Shown here one piece after another: positions 29,070-38,807 of a stretch of 64,000 nucleotides of DNA. The first letter of the stretch is position 1; every line of letters starts with the position of its first letter. The position numbers were made by a program, and so were the translations under genes. The notes beneath the pieces were generated by a model, which saw nothing but the letters and a program-made list of their open reading frames with translations, searched no databases and was not told the DNA's origin. The stretch comes from an uncultured Bacteroides sp. (GTDB lineage Bacteria > Bacteroidota > Bacteroidia > Bacteroidales > Bacteroidaceae), in assembly GCF_963677945.1 (NCBI RefSeq), contig NZ_OY782578.1, positions 62,001-126,000 of the forward strand. The letters run 5' to 3'.

Positions 29070-30230
29070 TTAAATATTAAAATTCATTATTTCTTTTGCA
29101 ACTCTACGTGCTTCCGCATCGGTTGCCACATAATCATCATACATTGGTGCCTTTATATAGCTCACTGTTTGCATAACTTTTTCTATAACATCACTCATTC
29201 CCAGGAAGCTAACCCTGTTACGCAGGAAAGCAGCCACGGCAATTTCATTGGCAGCGTTCACAATACAAGGCATGTTTCCTGCCTGGTGCAATGCTTCGTA
29301 AGCCAATGCCAGATTTCTGAAACGGGTGGTATCCGGTTTCTCGAAAGTAAGATTGCCACAAGTTGAGAAGTCCAGGCGGTCGAACGAAGAATGAAGGCGA
29401 TCGGGATACGAGAAAGCATACTGTATTGGCACACGCATATCCGGCACACCCAGTTGCGCTTTTACTGCTCCGTCTTCAAACTGCACCATTGAGTGAATAA
29501 TTGACTGTGGATGAACCACTACATCAATTTGCTCCGGTTTCAATCCGAATAACCATTTAGCTTCAATAACCTCGAAACCTTTATTCATCATGGAAGCAGA
29601 GTCGATGGTTATTTTGGCACCCATATCCCAGTTGGGATGTTTCAGCGCCTGAACTTTGGTTACAGTCTTTAGCTGAGATAAGTTGTAAGTACGGAACGGC
29701 CCTCCGGAAGCGGTAAGTATAATTTTCTCTACGTTATTTCCTACCTCTCCTACCAGACACTGAAAAATAGCCGAATGTTCTGAATCCACCGGCAATATTG
29801 CTGAGCCAAACTGTTGTGTAAGGTCATTGATCAGTTCACCTGCCACAACGAGTGTTTCCTTGTTTGCAAGAGCAATTTTCTTCTTTGCTCGAATAGCGTT
29901 GATAGTGGGTTTAAGTCCGGCAAAACCAACCATAGCTGCAAGAACGATATCAATCGGAGCAGCTTCCACTACTTGTGCTAAAGCATCATCACCGGCATAA
30001 ACCTTAATCGGTAAATCGTTCAATGCTTCTTTTAATTGAATATATTTTGCTTCGTTAGCAATGACAACAACCTCGGGCATAAATTTCCGGGCCTGTTCAA
30101 TAAGCAGCTCCACCTGATTATTGGCTGTCAGTGCATATACTTCATATAAATCAGAATGTTCGGCTATCACCTGCAAAGCCTGTGTGCCTATACTTCCTGT
30201 TGATCCTAATATTGCTATTTGTTTTTTCAT
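29070..30230 (-). CDS. dxr: 1-deoxy-D-xylulose 5-phosphate reductoisomerase
   Basis: This 386-residue enzyme converts DXP to MEP in the non-mevalonate isoprenoid pathway using NADPH. The N-terminal ILGSTGSIGTQAL is the nucleotide-binding loop. LPVDSEHSAIFQ and TASGGPF are the metal and substrate segments, HPNWDMGAKITIDSASMMNKG follows, and the length is normal. It forms an operon with rseP. A long spacer of about 590 nt separates it from the upstream ABC gene. Confidence 0.96.
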   Translation of the reverse strand: MKKQIAILGSTGSIGTQALQVIAEHSDLYEVYALTANNQVELLIEQARKFMPEVVVIANEAKYIQLKEALNDLPIKVYAGDDALAQVVEAAPIDIVLAAMVGFAGLKPTINAIRAKKKIALANKETLVVAGELINDLTQQFGSAILPVDSEHSAIFQCLVGEVGNNVEKIILTASGGPFRTYNLSQLKTVTKVQALKHPNWDMGAKITIDSASMMNKGFEVIEAKWLFGLKPEQIDVVVHPQSIIHSMVQFEDGAVKAQLGVPDMRVPIQYAFSYPDRLHSSFDRLDFSTCGNLTFEKPDTTRFRNLALAYEALHQAGNMPCIVNAANEIAVAAFLRNRVSFLGMSDVIEKVMQTVSYIKAPMYDDYVATDAEARRVAKEIMNFNI

Positions 30231-30468
30231 TATTGTTGTTAAAAGACAATCTGTTTTTCACCTAAATAAAAGGTCGGTGGCAGTTCTTAATATTCATTAT
30301 CAACACATTACTGATAAAAAAGAAGGAATTGTCAGCCCGTTTCCTGAATGTTAGTTTCGTTTGCTTAAGAAGGCATTCACCATGCACAATCCGCTAACTA
30401 TTTACTAACTATTTTTCAAAAAGGCTATGTTCAATTTCTCCTACGCCACATTATTGTTTTAAAAGACA

Positions 30469-30476
30469 CAAATGTA
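30469..30476 (-). promoter_or_regulatory. Possible -7 box for dxr-rseP
   Basis: TACATTTG on the minus strand matches TAnnTTTG but would give a leader of about 230 nt, and no -33 box fits. Apart from this and the inverted repeat at 30595-30640, the 591-bp spacer 30231-30821 shows nothing I can identify. Confidence 0.3.
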
Positions 30477-30594
30477 AGCAATTAACCCAATGTTACATAG
30501 CTTTCTTTATTCATTTTAACGAAAAAACAAGAAATAAAAAGAATCTACCGGTCAAAGATTAGGAAACTTCCCATCAATAGTTCTTAAAAAGCAG

Positions 30595-30640
30595 TAGATT
30601 TAAAAATAAAAAGCCCTAGACCTTTTGTATTTTAAATCTA
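30595..30640. terminator. Inverted repeat, likely terminator of the ABC gene
   Basis: TAGATTTAAAA (30595-30605) and TTTTAAATCTA (30630-30640) are a perfect 11-bp AT-rich inverted repeat with T-rich flanks on both strands. It lies 180 nt beyond the ABC gene stop on the minus strand. Confidence 0.45.
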
Positions 30641-30821
30641 GACTATTTTTAATAAAAGAGTAGGTCTTTATTCAAATTATTGATGAATAATGAATTAAAC
30701 TATAACCGGAAAACTACTTAAGATGGGAAATATTGCAGACAAATTGCGGGATTGGTTTATATCAGAATTTTACAGAAAGGAGAATTATGGAATCAGGCAG
30801 GTAGAAGTTTCTGGAATAAGA

Positions 30822-31826
30822 TTAATTTAATTCCATTTGAGCCAGAAGTTCCTGAAGGGAAGAGCAGACATACTCTTTGCCATCTTTAGAAAAGAGCCAG
30901 GAATCAGTAGCTTCATCTACCGTTACAAAATCTGTTGCCTCAGGAGATATTTTATAACCATTTCTCACCAACGCACGTTCCGTCCAGTATGCACGATAGC
31001 CTGTTCCTATGACTTTCAGCGATACCACACGGGGAGTTTCTGCGTGTTTCACCATAAAGTTACCGGTTGATGGGTCGAAGCGATAAGAGTTGTTGGCAAA
31101 TACTTTCTGAAAACGATTGGTAAGAATCAGATCTTCGGGCGTACCTACGGCAATTCCATGTTTTGGAGTCATAAGCCAAAGCTTGTCCGCTGTTTGCAAA
31201 GCAAGATCGAGCTCGTGAGTAGAGAGCACAATTGCTTTATTTGTCTGCCTTGCAAGTTCATGAAGAAGCATCATCACCTCTACCCTGTTGTTAATATCCA
31301 GGTGAGCAGTGGGTTCATCAAGCAAAATAACCGGAGTATCCTGCACCAGGGCTTTAGCTATCATCGCTCGTTGACGCTCTCCATCAGAGAGTTCATTGAT
31401 AAAGTGATCGGCATATCCTTCGAGGTGTACCTGAGAAAGAGCTGTATTTACCAGTTCCTTGTCGTGATCGGTTAATTTCCCAAGCCAGTCGGTATAAGGA
31501 TTCCTGCCCATTGCCACCAGGTTGAAAACTGTGAGGTTGCTCACTTCCACCCTATCGGTAAGTACAAGCGATAGCAAACGTGCTTTATCTGAAATAGATT
31601 GTTTCCCTAATGGAAGGTTATCAATACGGACTTCTCCACGCAATGGAGGCTGAAGTCCGGCTATTGTACGCAAAAGAGTTGATTTTCCACATCCGTTGGG
31701 ACCAATCAGGCAAACCATTTCTCCTTGAAAAACCTCGAGAGAAAGACGTATCTGCACCGGATAGGTGCCCTTTCGGGTTACATATCCGATAGTTAAGTCG
31801 TGGGTTTGTATAATTGCATCGGGCAT
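30822..31826 (-). CDS. ABC transporter ATP-binding protein (FecE/BtuD type)
   Basis: This 334-residue ATPase has Walker A GPNGCGKST, signature LSDGERQR, Walker B VILLDEPT and H-loop STHELD. The pattern, including the VFNLVAMGRNPYTDW segment, is that of importers for iron-siderophore or cobalamin (FecE, FhuC, BtuD). An extra C-terminal ~80 residues (after VKHAETP) are of unknown function. No permease or binding protein is adjacent, so the substrate is open. It is 20 nt from rimM on the same strand. Confidence 0.88.
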   Translation of the reverse strand: MPDAIIQTHDLTIGYVTRKGTYPVQIRLSLEVFQGEMVCLIGPNGCGKSTLLRTIAGLQPPLRGEVRIDNLPLGKQSISDKARLLSLVLTDRVEVSNLTVFNLVAMGRNPYTDWLGKLTDHDKELVNTALSQVHLEGYADHFINELSDGERQRAMIAKALVQDTPVILLDEPTAHLDINNRVEVMMLLHELARQTNKAIVLSTHELDLALQTADKLWLMTPKHGIAVGTPEDLILTNRFQKVFANNSYRFDPSTGNFMVKHAETPRVVSLKVIGTGYRAYWTERALVRNGYKISPEATDFVTVDEATDSWLFSKDGKEYVCSSLQELLAQMELN

Positions 31827-31846
31827 GATTCTACGAGGAAGATCTA

Positions 31847-32386
31847 TCAGTCGAGTGTCTCCACATCTTCCAGCGATAATAATCCTTCGGGAAGATCAAC
31901 AGTCATTTGTTTTTTCTTGTGATCCATATCCAGAATAAACTCTTCCTGAGCAGGGATAAGGAGTTCTTCACCGTCTTTATCGAGTACGAAGAGCGTATTA
32001 ATGGTGGACTCATCCACTTCAACCACCGTACCTATGTCGCCGTGACGTTTATCTATAACCCGGAAACCTACAAAGTAGTCCCAGGCAAGCTCATCTACTG
32101 AAGACTCTTCGGCAAACTTCACTGGGAAATAGACTTCAACGTTGGTAAACATACGTCCTTTTTCGGCTGTATCTATCCCTTCGAGCTTAACCAAAGCGGT
32201 AGAATCCGACCGAAAGCGGTATTCTTCAATAAAAAACGGAACAAAGATGCCATCTAGCAAGCAGATGAAATAATCGCAGTCTACCCTATCAAACACATCG
32301 TCTGTAAAGGAGAACGACAACTCGCCATGAATGCCGTGAGGCTTATTAAAGAGACCTATCTTATATACTTCTTCCCGTTTTATCAT
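31847..32386 (-). CDS. rimM: Ribosome maturation factor RimM
   Basis: This 179-residue protein assists 30S subunit maturation. It starts [23 protein letters not shown], the typical RimM N-domain, and carries the PRC-barrel C-domain with [19 protein letters not shown]. Its ATG overlaps the murA stop by four bases (ATGA), implying translational coupling to murA. Confidence 0.95.
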   Translation of the reverse strand: MIKREEVYKIGLFNKPHGIHGELSFSFTDDVFDRVDCDYFICLLDGIFVPFFIEEYRFRSDSTALVKLEGIDTAEKGRMFTNVEVYFPVKFAEESSVDELAWDYFVGFRVIDKRHGDIGTVVEVDESTINTLFVLDKDGEELLIPAQEEFILDMDHKKKQMTVDLPEGLLSLEDVETLD

Positions 32387-33693
32387 TCTTGTATACGTGT
32401 AATGCGTGCACCAAGAGCATTTAGTCGTCTTTCGATATCCTGGTAACCACGGTCAATCTGTTCTATGTTATTAATACGGCTTATACCCGATGCACTCATA
32501 GCTGCAATAAGCAAAGCAATTCCGGCACGGATATCAGGAGAGGTCATATTTCCGCCACGCAACGTTAACTGGTGATCATGACCGATGACAACTGCACGGT
32601 GAGGGTCGCATAAAATAATCTGTGCGCCCATGTCTATCAGTTTATCCACGAAGAACAGGCGGCTTTCAAACATTTTCTGGTGAATAAGTACACTTCCTTT
32701 TGCCTGAGTAGCTACCACAAGAAGCACACTTAAAAGGTCTGGAGTAAGTCCCGGCCATGGAGCATCGGCAATAGTCATAATAGAACCATCCATGAACGAC
32801 TCAATCTCGTAACTTTCCTGAGAAGGAATATAAATATCATCACCGCGTTGTTCAAGCTTGATACCTAAACGACGAAAACTTTCAGGAATAATTCCCAGAT
32901 TCTCGTAAGATACATTCTTAATGGTTAGTTCACTGCGAGTCATTGCAGCCATACCAATAAAGCTTCCTACTTCAATCATATCTGGAAGAACGGTATGAGT
33001 AGTTCCTCCAAGGCTTTCAACTCCCTCAATTATCAGGAGGTTTGAAGCTATTCCACTAATCTTCGCCCCCATTCTGTTCAACATCTTGCAAAGTTGTTGC
33101 AGATAAGGTTCGCAGGCAGCGTTATAAATAGTTGTTGTTCCTTTAGCCAATACAGCAGCCATCACAATATTTGCAGTACCGGTTACGGAAGCCTCATCAA
33201 GTAAAAGGTAAGTACCTTTAAGTTGATCGGCTTTTATTTCGAAAACACCTCTATCATCAATATAATTAAATTCGGCACCTAACTTCTGTATACCCAGGAA
33301 ATGAGTATCCAAACGGCGGCGACCAATTTTGTCTCCTCCGGGTTTTGAGATCAGTGCCTTACCAAAACGGGCAATCATTGGGCCAATAAGCATTACCGAT
33401 CCACGAAGGCTGGAGCACTTTTTCAGGAACTCATCACTTTCCAGATAAGCAAGATCCACATTCTCTGCTTTGAACGAATAGGTATCAACACCTGTCTTGG
33501 CGACTGTTACACCCATGTTTCTCATTAACTGGATAAGATTATTCACATCCAAGATATCGGGAATGTTACTCACAATAACCTCTTCAGAAGTTAGTAATGT
33601 TGCACAAATAATCTGCAGTACTTCGTTCTTTGCTCCTTGTGGGATAATCTCTCCACAAAGCTTGTGTCCTCCTTCTATTACAAATGAAGCCAT
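32383..33693 (-). CDS. murA: UDP-N-acetylglucosamine 1-carboxyvinyltransferase (Asp variant)
   Basis: This 436-residue enzyme performs the first committed step of peptidoglycan synthesis, transfer of enolpyruvate to UDP-GlcNAc. The N-terminal [20 protein letters not shown] and the two-domain EPT fold are normal. At the position of the catalytic Cys115 of E. coli, this protein has Asp121 ([14 protein letters not shown]; codon GAC). This Cys-to-Asp change is known from fosfomycin-insensitive MurA enzymes (for example in Mycobacterium and Chlamydia). It lies in the order DUF4290-murA-rimM on the minus strand. Confidence 0.96.
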   Translation of the reverse strand: MASFVIEGGHKLCGEIIPQGAKNEVLQIICATLLTSEEVIVSNIPDILDVNNLIQLMRNMGVTVAKTGVDTYSFKAENVDLAYLESDEFLKKCSSLRGSVMLIGPMIARFGKALISKPGGDKIGRRRLDTHFLGIQKLGAEFNYIDDRGVFEIKADQLKGTYLLLDEASVTGTANIVMAAVLAKGTTTIYNAACEPYLQQLCKMLNRMGAKISGIASNLLIIEGVESLGGTTHTVLPDMIEVGSFIGMAAMTRSELTIKNVSYENLGIIPESFRRLGIKLEQRGDDIYIPSQESYEIESFMDGSIMTIADAPWPGLTPDLLSVLLVVATQAKGSVLIHQKMFESRLFFVDKLIDMGAQIILCDPHRAVVIGHDHQLTLRGGNMTSPDIRAGIALLIAAMSASGISRINNIEQIDRGYQDIERRLNALGARITRIQE

Positions 33694-33711
33694 AGTTTGG
33701 TGTTTTAATTA

Positions 33712-34311
33712 TTATTTAGAGTAGCGGCGTGTGTTATTGGTTGGCTTAGTCTTACGGAAAAGAATAGCTTTTGTTTCCATAAGCTTAATTGTATCTGCAT
33801 CCAGTGATATCTTACCGTTTGTATATTCAATTAAATCCTCAAATATTTTACGATCGTCAACATTATCCTTATTCCAGTTCATAAAACTCTTTTTCATATG
33901 GTTAGCTACTAAAGTAACCAATTGTTTCTTCTCTTCACCTTCAGGATAATCGGCAGCAAGCTTAATCATCTTTTCCAAAGTACGGCCGTAATGACGATAA
34001 CGAATCTTTGAGCTTGGATAAGGAATCACATCTGGTTTAGTAATCAGATTATCTTTCTCAATAATCTCATACGGAAAATCAATATCCAGCTTAAAATCAG
34101 ACATAATTGCCAGGTGATCCCAAAGCTTGTGCTTAAAGTCGGGCACATCACGCAAATGCGGGAACATATTCCCCATGATATTGATAATAGTATTTGCACA
34201 ACGTTGTCTTTCAGCTCTGTCCTCAAGAGTCAGGCAATGATCAACCATGTTCTGAATGCTTCGTCCGTATTCGGGAAGCGGTAATACTCGTTGTTGAGTG
34301 TTATATTCCAT
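33712..34311 (-). CDS. DUF4290 family protein
   Basis: This 199-residue soluble protein starts MEYNTQQRVLPLPEYGRSIQ and contains a helical region with ADYPEGEEKKQLVTLVANHMKKSF. It belongs to a Bacteroidetes-specific family of unknown function (DUF4290) usually found next to murA, as here (18 nt upstream of it). No signal peptide or catalytic motif is visible. Confidence 0.85.
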   Translation of the reverse strand: MEYNTQQRVLPLPEYGRSIQNMVDHCLTLEDRAERQRCANTIINIMGNMFPHLRDVPDFKHKLWDHLAIMSDFKLDIDFPYEIIEKDNLITKPDVIPYPSSKIRYRHYGRTLEKMIKLAADYPEGEEKKQLVTLVANHMKKSFMNWNKDNVDDRKIFEDLIEYTNGKISLDADTIKLMETKAILFRKTKPTNNTRRYSK

Positions 34312-34337
34312 TTATTGAAATTTGTTTTTATCGTTTA

Positions 34338-35027
34338 TTACAGCAAATTCTTAGGCTTGGTAGCCACAAATTCTTTCAGGTAGAAAGGTTCGAAGTAGGC
34401 AACATCTTTGAAATCACTCTTAGCGTAAGCTTTCTCCGCCAATGGGAACATAAGCTTGGCAACCGGAGAGATATCATCAATGAAGTGTGCATTTGGATGA
34501 GTAATCTTTTCTCTGCACTTAGCGGCTCCGTTTCCAAAGAAATAAACAGGATGTTCATTGAGGAACTCAAGATAAGAATTTTCATCCACAATATCTGCGG
34601 AGATCACACGCTTCACATTAAGCGCACGATCGTAAACAGCTGCATAAACTTCCATTCGTCGTGCATCAATCATTGGACAAAGCAAAGCTTCTTCGGGCAA
34701 ATCATGATATAACAGAACTGGAACAGTGAGCACTTCCAGGGTGGGAATGCCTATTAACGGAATATTTCGTCCGTAACAAACGCCTTTTGCCATTGAAACA
34801 CCTATTCGTAGTCCGGTATATGAGCCGGGGCCGCAGCTTACAGCCACAGCATCAAGCATAATTGCCCGACTATCTGCAAATGAAAGTGCTTCATCAACAA
34901 AAACGCCTAAAGATACAGCATGAGACGGGCCATTAAAATCTTCTTTATTGAAGATTGCCAGGCCGTCCTCGCTGATAGCAACCGAACAAACGGTTGTAGA
35001 GGTTTCAATATGTAAAATACAAGGCAT
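34338..35027 (-). CDS. tsaB: tRNA threonylcarbamoyladenosine biosynthesis protein TsaB
   Basis: This 229-residue protein is the inactive-kinase partner of TsaD in t6A37 tRNA modification. It has the ASKHA start CILHIETSTTVCSVAIS and the signature VSCGPGSYTGLRIGVSMAKG. It is first in a minus-strand unit running into DUF4290, murA and rimM, with gaps of 26 and 18 nt and an overlap. A TATTTTTG box lies 22 nt upstream of its ATG. Confidence 0.94.
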   Translation of the reverse strand: MPCILHIETSTTVCSVAISEDGLAIFNKEDFNGPSHAVSLGVFVDEALSFADSRAIMLDAVAVSCGPGSYTGLRIGVSMAKGVCYGRNIPLIGIPTLEVLTVPVLLYHDLPEEALLCPMIDARRMEVYAAVYDRALNVKRVISADIVDENSYLEFLNEHPVYFFGNGAAKCREKITHPNAHFIDDISPVAKLMFPLAEKAYAKSDFKDVAYFEPFYLKEFVATKPKNLL

Positions 35028-35048
35028 AAATTTTCTTCTTTAATGATG

Positions 35049-35056
35049 CAAAAATA
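35049..35056 (-). promoter_or_regulatory. Predicted -7 box of the tsaB-murA-rimM unit
   Basis: TATTTTTG on the minus strand, with the predicted transcription start about 15 nt before the tsaB ATG. Confidence 0.5.
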
Positions 35057-35067
35057 CACTTTTTACA

Positions 35068-35089
35068 TATAAAAACCCCTATTTTTATA
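35068..35089 (-). terminator. Weak hairpin after the carboxylase operon
   Basis: TATAAAAA and TTTTTATA form an 8-bp AT-only stem around CCCCTA, 10 nt beyond the stop of the last carboxylase gene. It is a possible weak terminator; read-through into tsaB cannot be excluded. Confidence 0.35.
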
Positions 35090-35098
35090 GAAAATAAA

Positions 35099-36631
35099 TT
35101 ATAACGGCATGTTTCCGTGTTTCTTTGGCGGATTGGTTTGCATTTTGTTATGTGCCATATCCAATGCCTGAATTAACTTGAAACGAGTCTGCTTTGGAAG
35201 GATTATTTCATCAATATATCCCAATTCAGCTGCCTGATAAGGATTAGCAAAGTTTTCTTTGTAGTCCTCAATTGCTTGTTTCTTAGTTTCCTCGTCGGCC
35301 TTGCGATACAGAATATTAACAGCACCTTCTGCTCCCATCACTGCAATTTCTGCATTTGGATAAGCAAGATTCACATCAGAGCCGGTTTGCTTGCTGCCCA
35401 TAACGATATATGCACCACCGTAAGCCTTACGGGTAATCAAAGTAACCTTTGGCACTGTAGCCTCAGCGTAAGCATAAACAATCTTTGCACCGTGACGGAT
35501 AATACCATTGTGTTCTTGCGTGCATCCTGGAAGGAATCCCGGAACATCTTCGAATGTAATCAATGGAATATTAAAGCAGTCGCAGAAACGGATAAAGCGT
35601 GAAATCTTATCAGATGCATCAATATCAAGAACACCTGCAAGGTAAGCTGGCTGATTGGCAACGATACCTACTGATTTTCCACCCAGACGAGCAAAACCAA
35701 TAACCGCATTCTTAGCAAAATGAGGCATTACTTCAAAGAAGTAGTGATCATCTACTACCGGTTCAATAATATCCTTGATATCATAAGGAATATTAGGATC
35801 TGCAGGAACAACAGTATTTAATGATTCTTCTTCACGATGAATATCATCTGTACTTGTAGTAGCAGGAGCATCTTCCATATTGTTTGAAGGAAGGAAGCTC
35901 AATAGCTCACGGATTCCCATCAAAACTTCTTCTTCTGAATTACTGAGGAAATGAGTTACACCACTCTTGCTGCTGTGAGTATAAGCTCCGCCCAGTTCTT
36001 CTTTGCTCACATCTTCGTGAGTAACAGTCTTAACTACATCAGGACCGGTTACAAACATGTGGCTCTTTTCCTTAACCATGAAGATAAAGTCGGTCAAAGC
36101 AGGAGAATAGCAAGCACCTCCGGCACATGGACCAAGAATTGCTGATATCTGAGGAATTACACCCGAAGCGATTGTATTCTGGTAGAAAATAGAAGCATAA
36201 CCAGTAAGACTTTCTACACCTTCCTGAATACGTGCACCACCTGAATCATTCAAAGCAATAACCGGAGCACCGTTTTTCAGTGCCAGTTCCTGCACCTTTA
36301 CAATCTTCTTTGAGTTTGTTGCACTAAGAGTTCCACCATAAACAGTGAAATCATAAGCATAAACAAAAACAAGACGTCCGTCAATCTTTCCGTAACCGGA
36401 AACTACTCCATCTCCAGGTATTTTATTCTTGTCCATACCGAAGTTTGAACAACGGTGAACCATTAATTTATCTAGTTCTACAAATGTACCTTTATCAAGA
36501 AGCGTATCAATACGTTCGCGTGCAGTCATCTTACCAGATTCGTGCTGTTTTTCTATCTTGCTTACTCCGCCACCAAGTTCGGCATTTTTGTTTCTTTCAA
36601 CAAAGCGGCTATATAAATCTTCTTTTTCCAT
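35099..36631 (-). CDS. Acyl-CoA carboxylase carboxyltransferase (propionyl-CoA carboxylase beta / methylmalonyl-CoA decarboxylase alpha)
   Basis: This 510-residue protein has two crotonase-fold halves. Typical segments are KMTARERIDTLLDKGTFVE, ALNDSGGARIQEGVESLTGY, FVTGPDVVKTVTHEDVS, GFLPGCTQEHNGIIRHGAK and AVMGAEGAVNILYRKADEE. It transfers carboxylate between biotin and an acyl-CoA; the family covers propionyl-CoA carboxylase and methylmalonyl-CoA decarboxylase. It is third in the operon, 2 nt after the biotin carrier gene. With a cobalamin riboswitch at the operon head, a C3/C4 (propionyl/methylmalonyl) role linked to the B12-dependent mutase is more likely than acetyl-CoA carboxylation. 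Confidence 0.92.
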   Translation of the reverse strand: MEKEDLYSRFVERNKNAELGGGVSKIEKQHESGKMTARERIDTLLDKGTFVELDKLMVHRCSNFGMDKNKIPGDGVVSGYGKIDGRLVFVYAYDFTVYGGTLSATNSKKIVKVQELALKNGAPVIALNDSGGARIQEGVESLTGYASIFYQNTIASGVIPQISAILGPCAGGACYSPALTDFIFMVKEKSHMFVTGPDVVKTVTHEDVSKEELGGAYTHSSKSGVTHFLSNSEEEVLMGIRELLSFLPSNNMEDAPATTSTDDIHREEESLNTVVPADPNIPYDIKDIIEPVVDDHYFFEVMPHFAKNAVIGFARLGGKSVGIVANQPAYLAGVLDIDASDKISRFIRFCDCFNIPLITFEDVPGFLPGCTQEHNGIIRHGAKIVYAYAEATVPKVTLITRKAYGGAYIVMGSKQTGSDVNLAYPNAEIAVMGAEGAVNILYRKADEETKKQAIEDYKENFANPYQAAELGYIDEIILPKQTRFKLIQALDMAHNKMQTNPPKKHGNMPL

Positions 36632-36633
36632 AA

Positions 36634-37152
36634 CTATGCATTAACAACGTTTAAATCCAGTAAGATCAATTGTTGGTCACTATTCACGGAGTCACCTTCA
36701 TTTACCAGAATATCTTTAATATAACAATCAGATGTTACCTTGTAATTACTTTGCATTTTCATTGCTTCAATTACAGCAACAGTATCTCCAGCAGAAACGA
36801 AATCACCAACTTTTACTGGTATTTTTACGATTTTACCTGGCATTGGAGACACTATTTTATCTTCTTGTCTTTCGTCTTCTTTCTTTCTCAAACGAAGATA
36901 TTTTGCCTTAGTGTCAACAATATCAACATTGTATGAAGAAAAAAGAGTATTTACTTTGTAATTCTTACTATTATCAGAACGGATTAATTCTGCATTATAT
37001 GATTTGCCATCGTGAAGAATAGAGCAAGCTCCGTTCTCGGCCATGGTAACATCAACTTCATACTCAATTCCGTCAATTGTCAGACGAACATTATTGCCAT
37101 CTTTTTCAAGAAGTTCAATCTCTGCGATTCTGTTTCCAATACGTACTTCCAT
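36634..37152 (-). CDS. Biotin carboxyl carrier protein of acyl-CoA carboxylase
   Basis: This 172-residue protein has a C-terminal biotinyl domain with Lys132 in EAMKM preceded by VSPMPGKIVKIPVKVGDFV. The N-terminal ~90 residues form a beta-rich scaffold (EVRIGNRIAEIELLEKDG). It carries CO2 between the biotin carboxylase (12 nt upstream on the same strand) and the carboxyltransferase (2 nt downstream). Confidence 0.94.
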   Translation of the reverse strand: MEVRIGNRIAEIELLEKDGNNVRLTIDGIEYEVDVTMAENGACSILHDGKSYNAELIRSDNSKNYKVNTLFSSYNVDIVDTKAKYLRLRKKEDERQEDKIVSPMPGKIVKIPVKVGDFVSAGDTVAVIEAMKMQSNYKVTSDCYIKDILVNEGDSVNSDQQLILLDLNVVNA

Positions 37153-37163
37153 GTGTGCTTGTT

Positions 37164-38681
37164 TTAAATCCTCAATACTCCTTTATGCAAACCAAATTCT
37201 CTCCAGCGGCTGATAGGACGATTGTCTGTTCCTTGATTTGAACTATTTTCTTCAAGATTCATCAGATAATCAATATATGCAGCAATCATTGCTACATTTT
37301 CAGTCTCTGTTCCGTCATCAGTAGAAAGACCTTTCTGAAGTCTTTCAGCATTCTTCTGGATAAAACCAGTATCATACTTCCCGTTTACAAAATCGGGAGT
37401 ATCCATAATGCTTCTTAAATAACTGATATTAGTTTTAATGCCGGTTATTTTATACTCGTGAAGAACACGACGCATACGTTCAATAGCATAAGTACGATTA
37501 ACAGCCCATACTATCAGCTTACCAATCATAGGGTCATAATGGATTGGAATCTCATATCCCTCATAAACATAGCTATCTATACGAACACCTATTCCGTTAG
37601 GTTCTGTAATCTGACGAATCACACCCGGACAAGGCATGAAGTTAAATTCAGCATCCTCGGCACAGATACGGCATTCAATAGCATGTCCTCTTTGCTGTAT
37701 ATCTGCTTGTTTTAGTCTCAATGGAACTCCATTGGCTACGTGAATCTGCTCTTTTACCAAATCTACACCGAGAACCTCCTCAGTAATAGGGTGCTCTACC
37801 TGTAAACGGGTATTCATTTCAAGGAAATAGAAGTTGCGATTCTTATCAACAAGAAATTCAATAGTTCCTGCTCCTATATAATTCACAGCTTTAGCAGCAG
37901 CAACCGCTGCATTTCCCATTTTTTCTCTTAATTCCGGAGTAACAAAAGGAGATGGACTCTCTTCAACAATCTTTTGATTGCGTCGTTGAACAGAACATTC
38001 CCTTTCACATAAATGAATTACGTTACCGTAATTATCACCTAGAATCTGGAATTCTATGTGATGAGGTTCTTCTACAAACTTTTCCAGATAAACAGTGTCG
38101 TCTCCAAAAGAAGAAAGAGCTTCTGATTTAGCAGTTGTATATGCTTCTTCCACTTCGCTTTCTCTGTGAATAAGACGCATACCTTTACCACCGCCTCCCA
38201 TAGAAGCCTTCAACATAACAGGATAACCAATTTGGTTGCAAACGTCGATTGCTTCGTTTACATCTTTCAGGCTTTGTTCTGTTCCCGGTACTACAGGAAC
38301 ATTTGCCTTAATCATCTGTTTACGTGCAGAGATTTTGTCTCCCATCAAATCCATAGTCTCAGCATTGGGACCAATAAAGATGATGCCTTCCTCTTTACAT
38401 CGACTTGCAAACGAAGAATTTTCAGATAAAAAGCCATAACCCGGATGGATAGCATCCACTTGATGAGCCTTGGCCACTTCGATTATTTTTTCGATATTAA
38501 GATAACTGTCTTTTGATGCAGCTCCACCTACACAGTAAGCTTCGTCAGCATATAAGACATGTTTAGCCGTTCTATCCGCTTCCGAAAATATAGCAATGGA
38601 TTCAATTTCCATTTCTCTGCAAGAGCGCATTACTCTCACTGCAATTTCACCACGGTTAGCAACTAAGATTCTTTTAATCAT
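37164..38681 (-). CDS. Biotin carboxylase subunit of acyl-CoA carboxylase
   Basis: This 505-residue ATP-grasp enzyme carboxylates biotin. It begins MIKRILVANRGEIAVRVMRS, has the glycine loop MLKASMGGGGKGMRLI, ERECSVQRRNQKIVEE and EMNTRLQVEHPITEEVLGVD. A C-terminal extension (about 450-505) is longer than in AccC and is typical of Bacteroides propionyl-CoA carboxylases. Upstream ATGs at 38690 and 38714 are possible; 38681 fits the family start. It is the first gene of the riboswitch-controlled operon, with a leader of about 300 nt. Confidence 0.93.
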   Translation of the reverse strand: MIKRILVANRGEIAVRVMRSCREMEIESIAIFSEADRTAKHVLYADEAYCVGGAASKDSYLNIEKIIEVAKAHQVDAIHPGYGFLSENSSFASRCKEEGIIFIGPNAETMDLMGDKISARKQMIKANVPVVPGTEQSLKDVNEAIDVCNQIGYPVMLKASMGGGGKGMRLIHRESEVEEAYTTAKSEALSSFGDDTVYLEKFVEEPHHIEFQILGDNYGNVIHLCERECSVQRRNQKIVEESPSPFVTPELREKMGNAAVAAAKAVNYIGAGTIEFLVDKNRNFYFLEMNTRLQVEHPITEEVLGVDLVKEQIHVANGVPLRLKQADIQQRGHAIECRICAEDAEFNFMPCPGVIRQITEPNGIGVRIDSYVYEGYEIPIHYDPMIGKLIVWAVNRTYAIERMRRVLHEYKITGIKTNISYLRSIMDTPDFVNGKYDTGFIQKNAERLQKGLSTDDGTETENVAMIAAYIDYLMNLEENSSNQGTDNRPISRWREFGLHKGVLRI

Positions 38682-38807
38682 ATTTTCCATATTTGGTACA
38701 ACAATTTGCTCCACCCAAAAGAGTAGAACAATTCCAGTATAGTTTTCAAAAATTAGATTTAATAACGTCTATTTTATTCCTAACCCACGAGGATATAAAC
38801 TTTTAAC

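Noticed and set aside
30723-30830. 35-codon plus-strand ORF (starts MGNIADKLRDWF)
   Set aside because: It overlaps the end of the ABC gene on the other strand, has no promoter box or family match, and is short enough to be chance.
34194-34712. 172-codon plus-strand ORF opposite tsaB and DUF4290
   Set aside because: It is antisense to two confidently identified genes and spans their junction; no domain pattern is visible.
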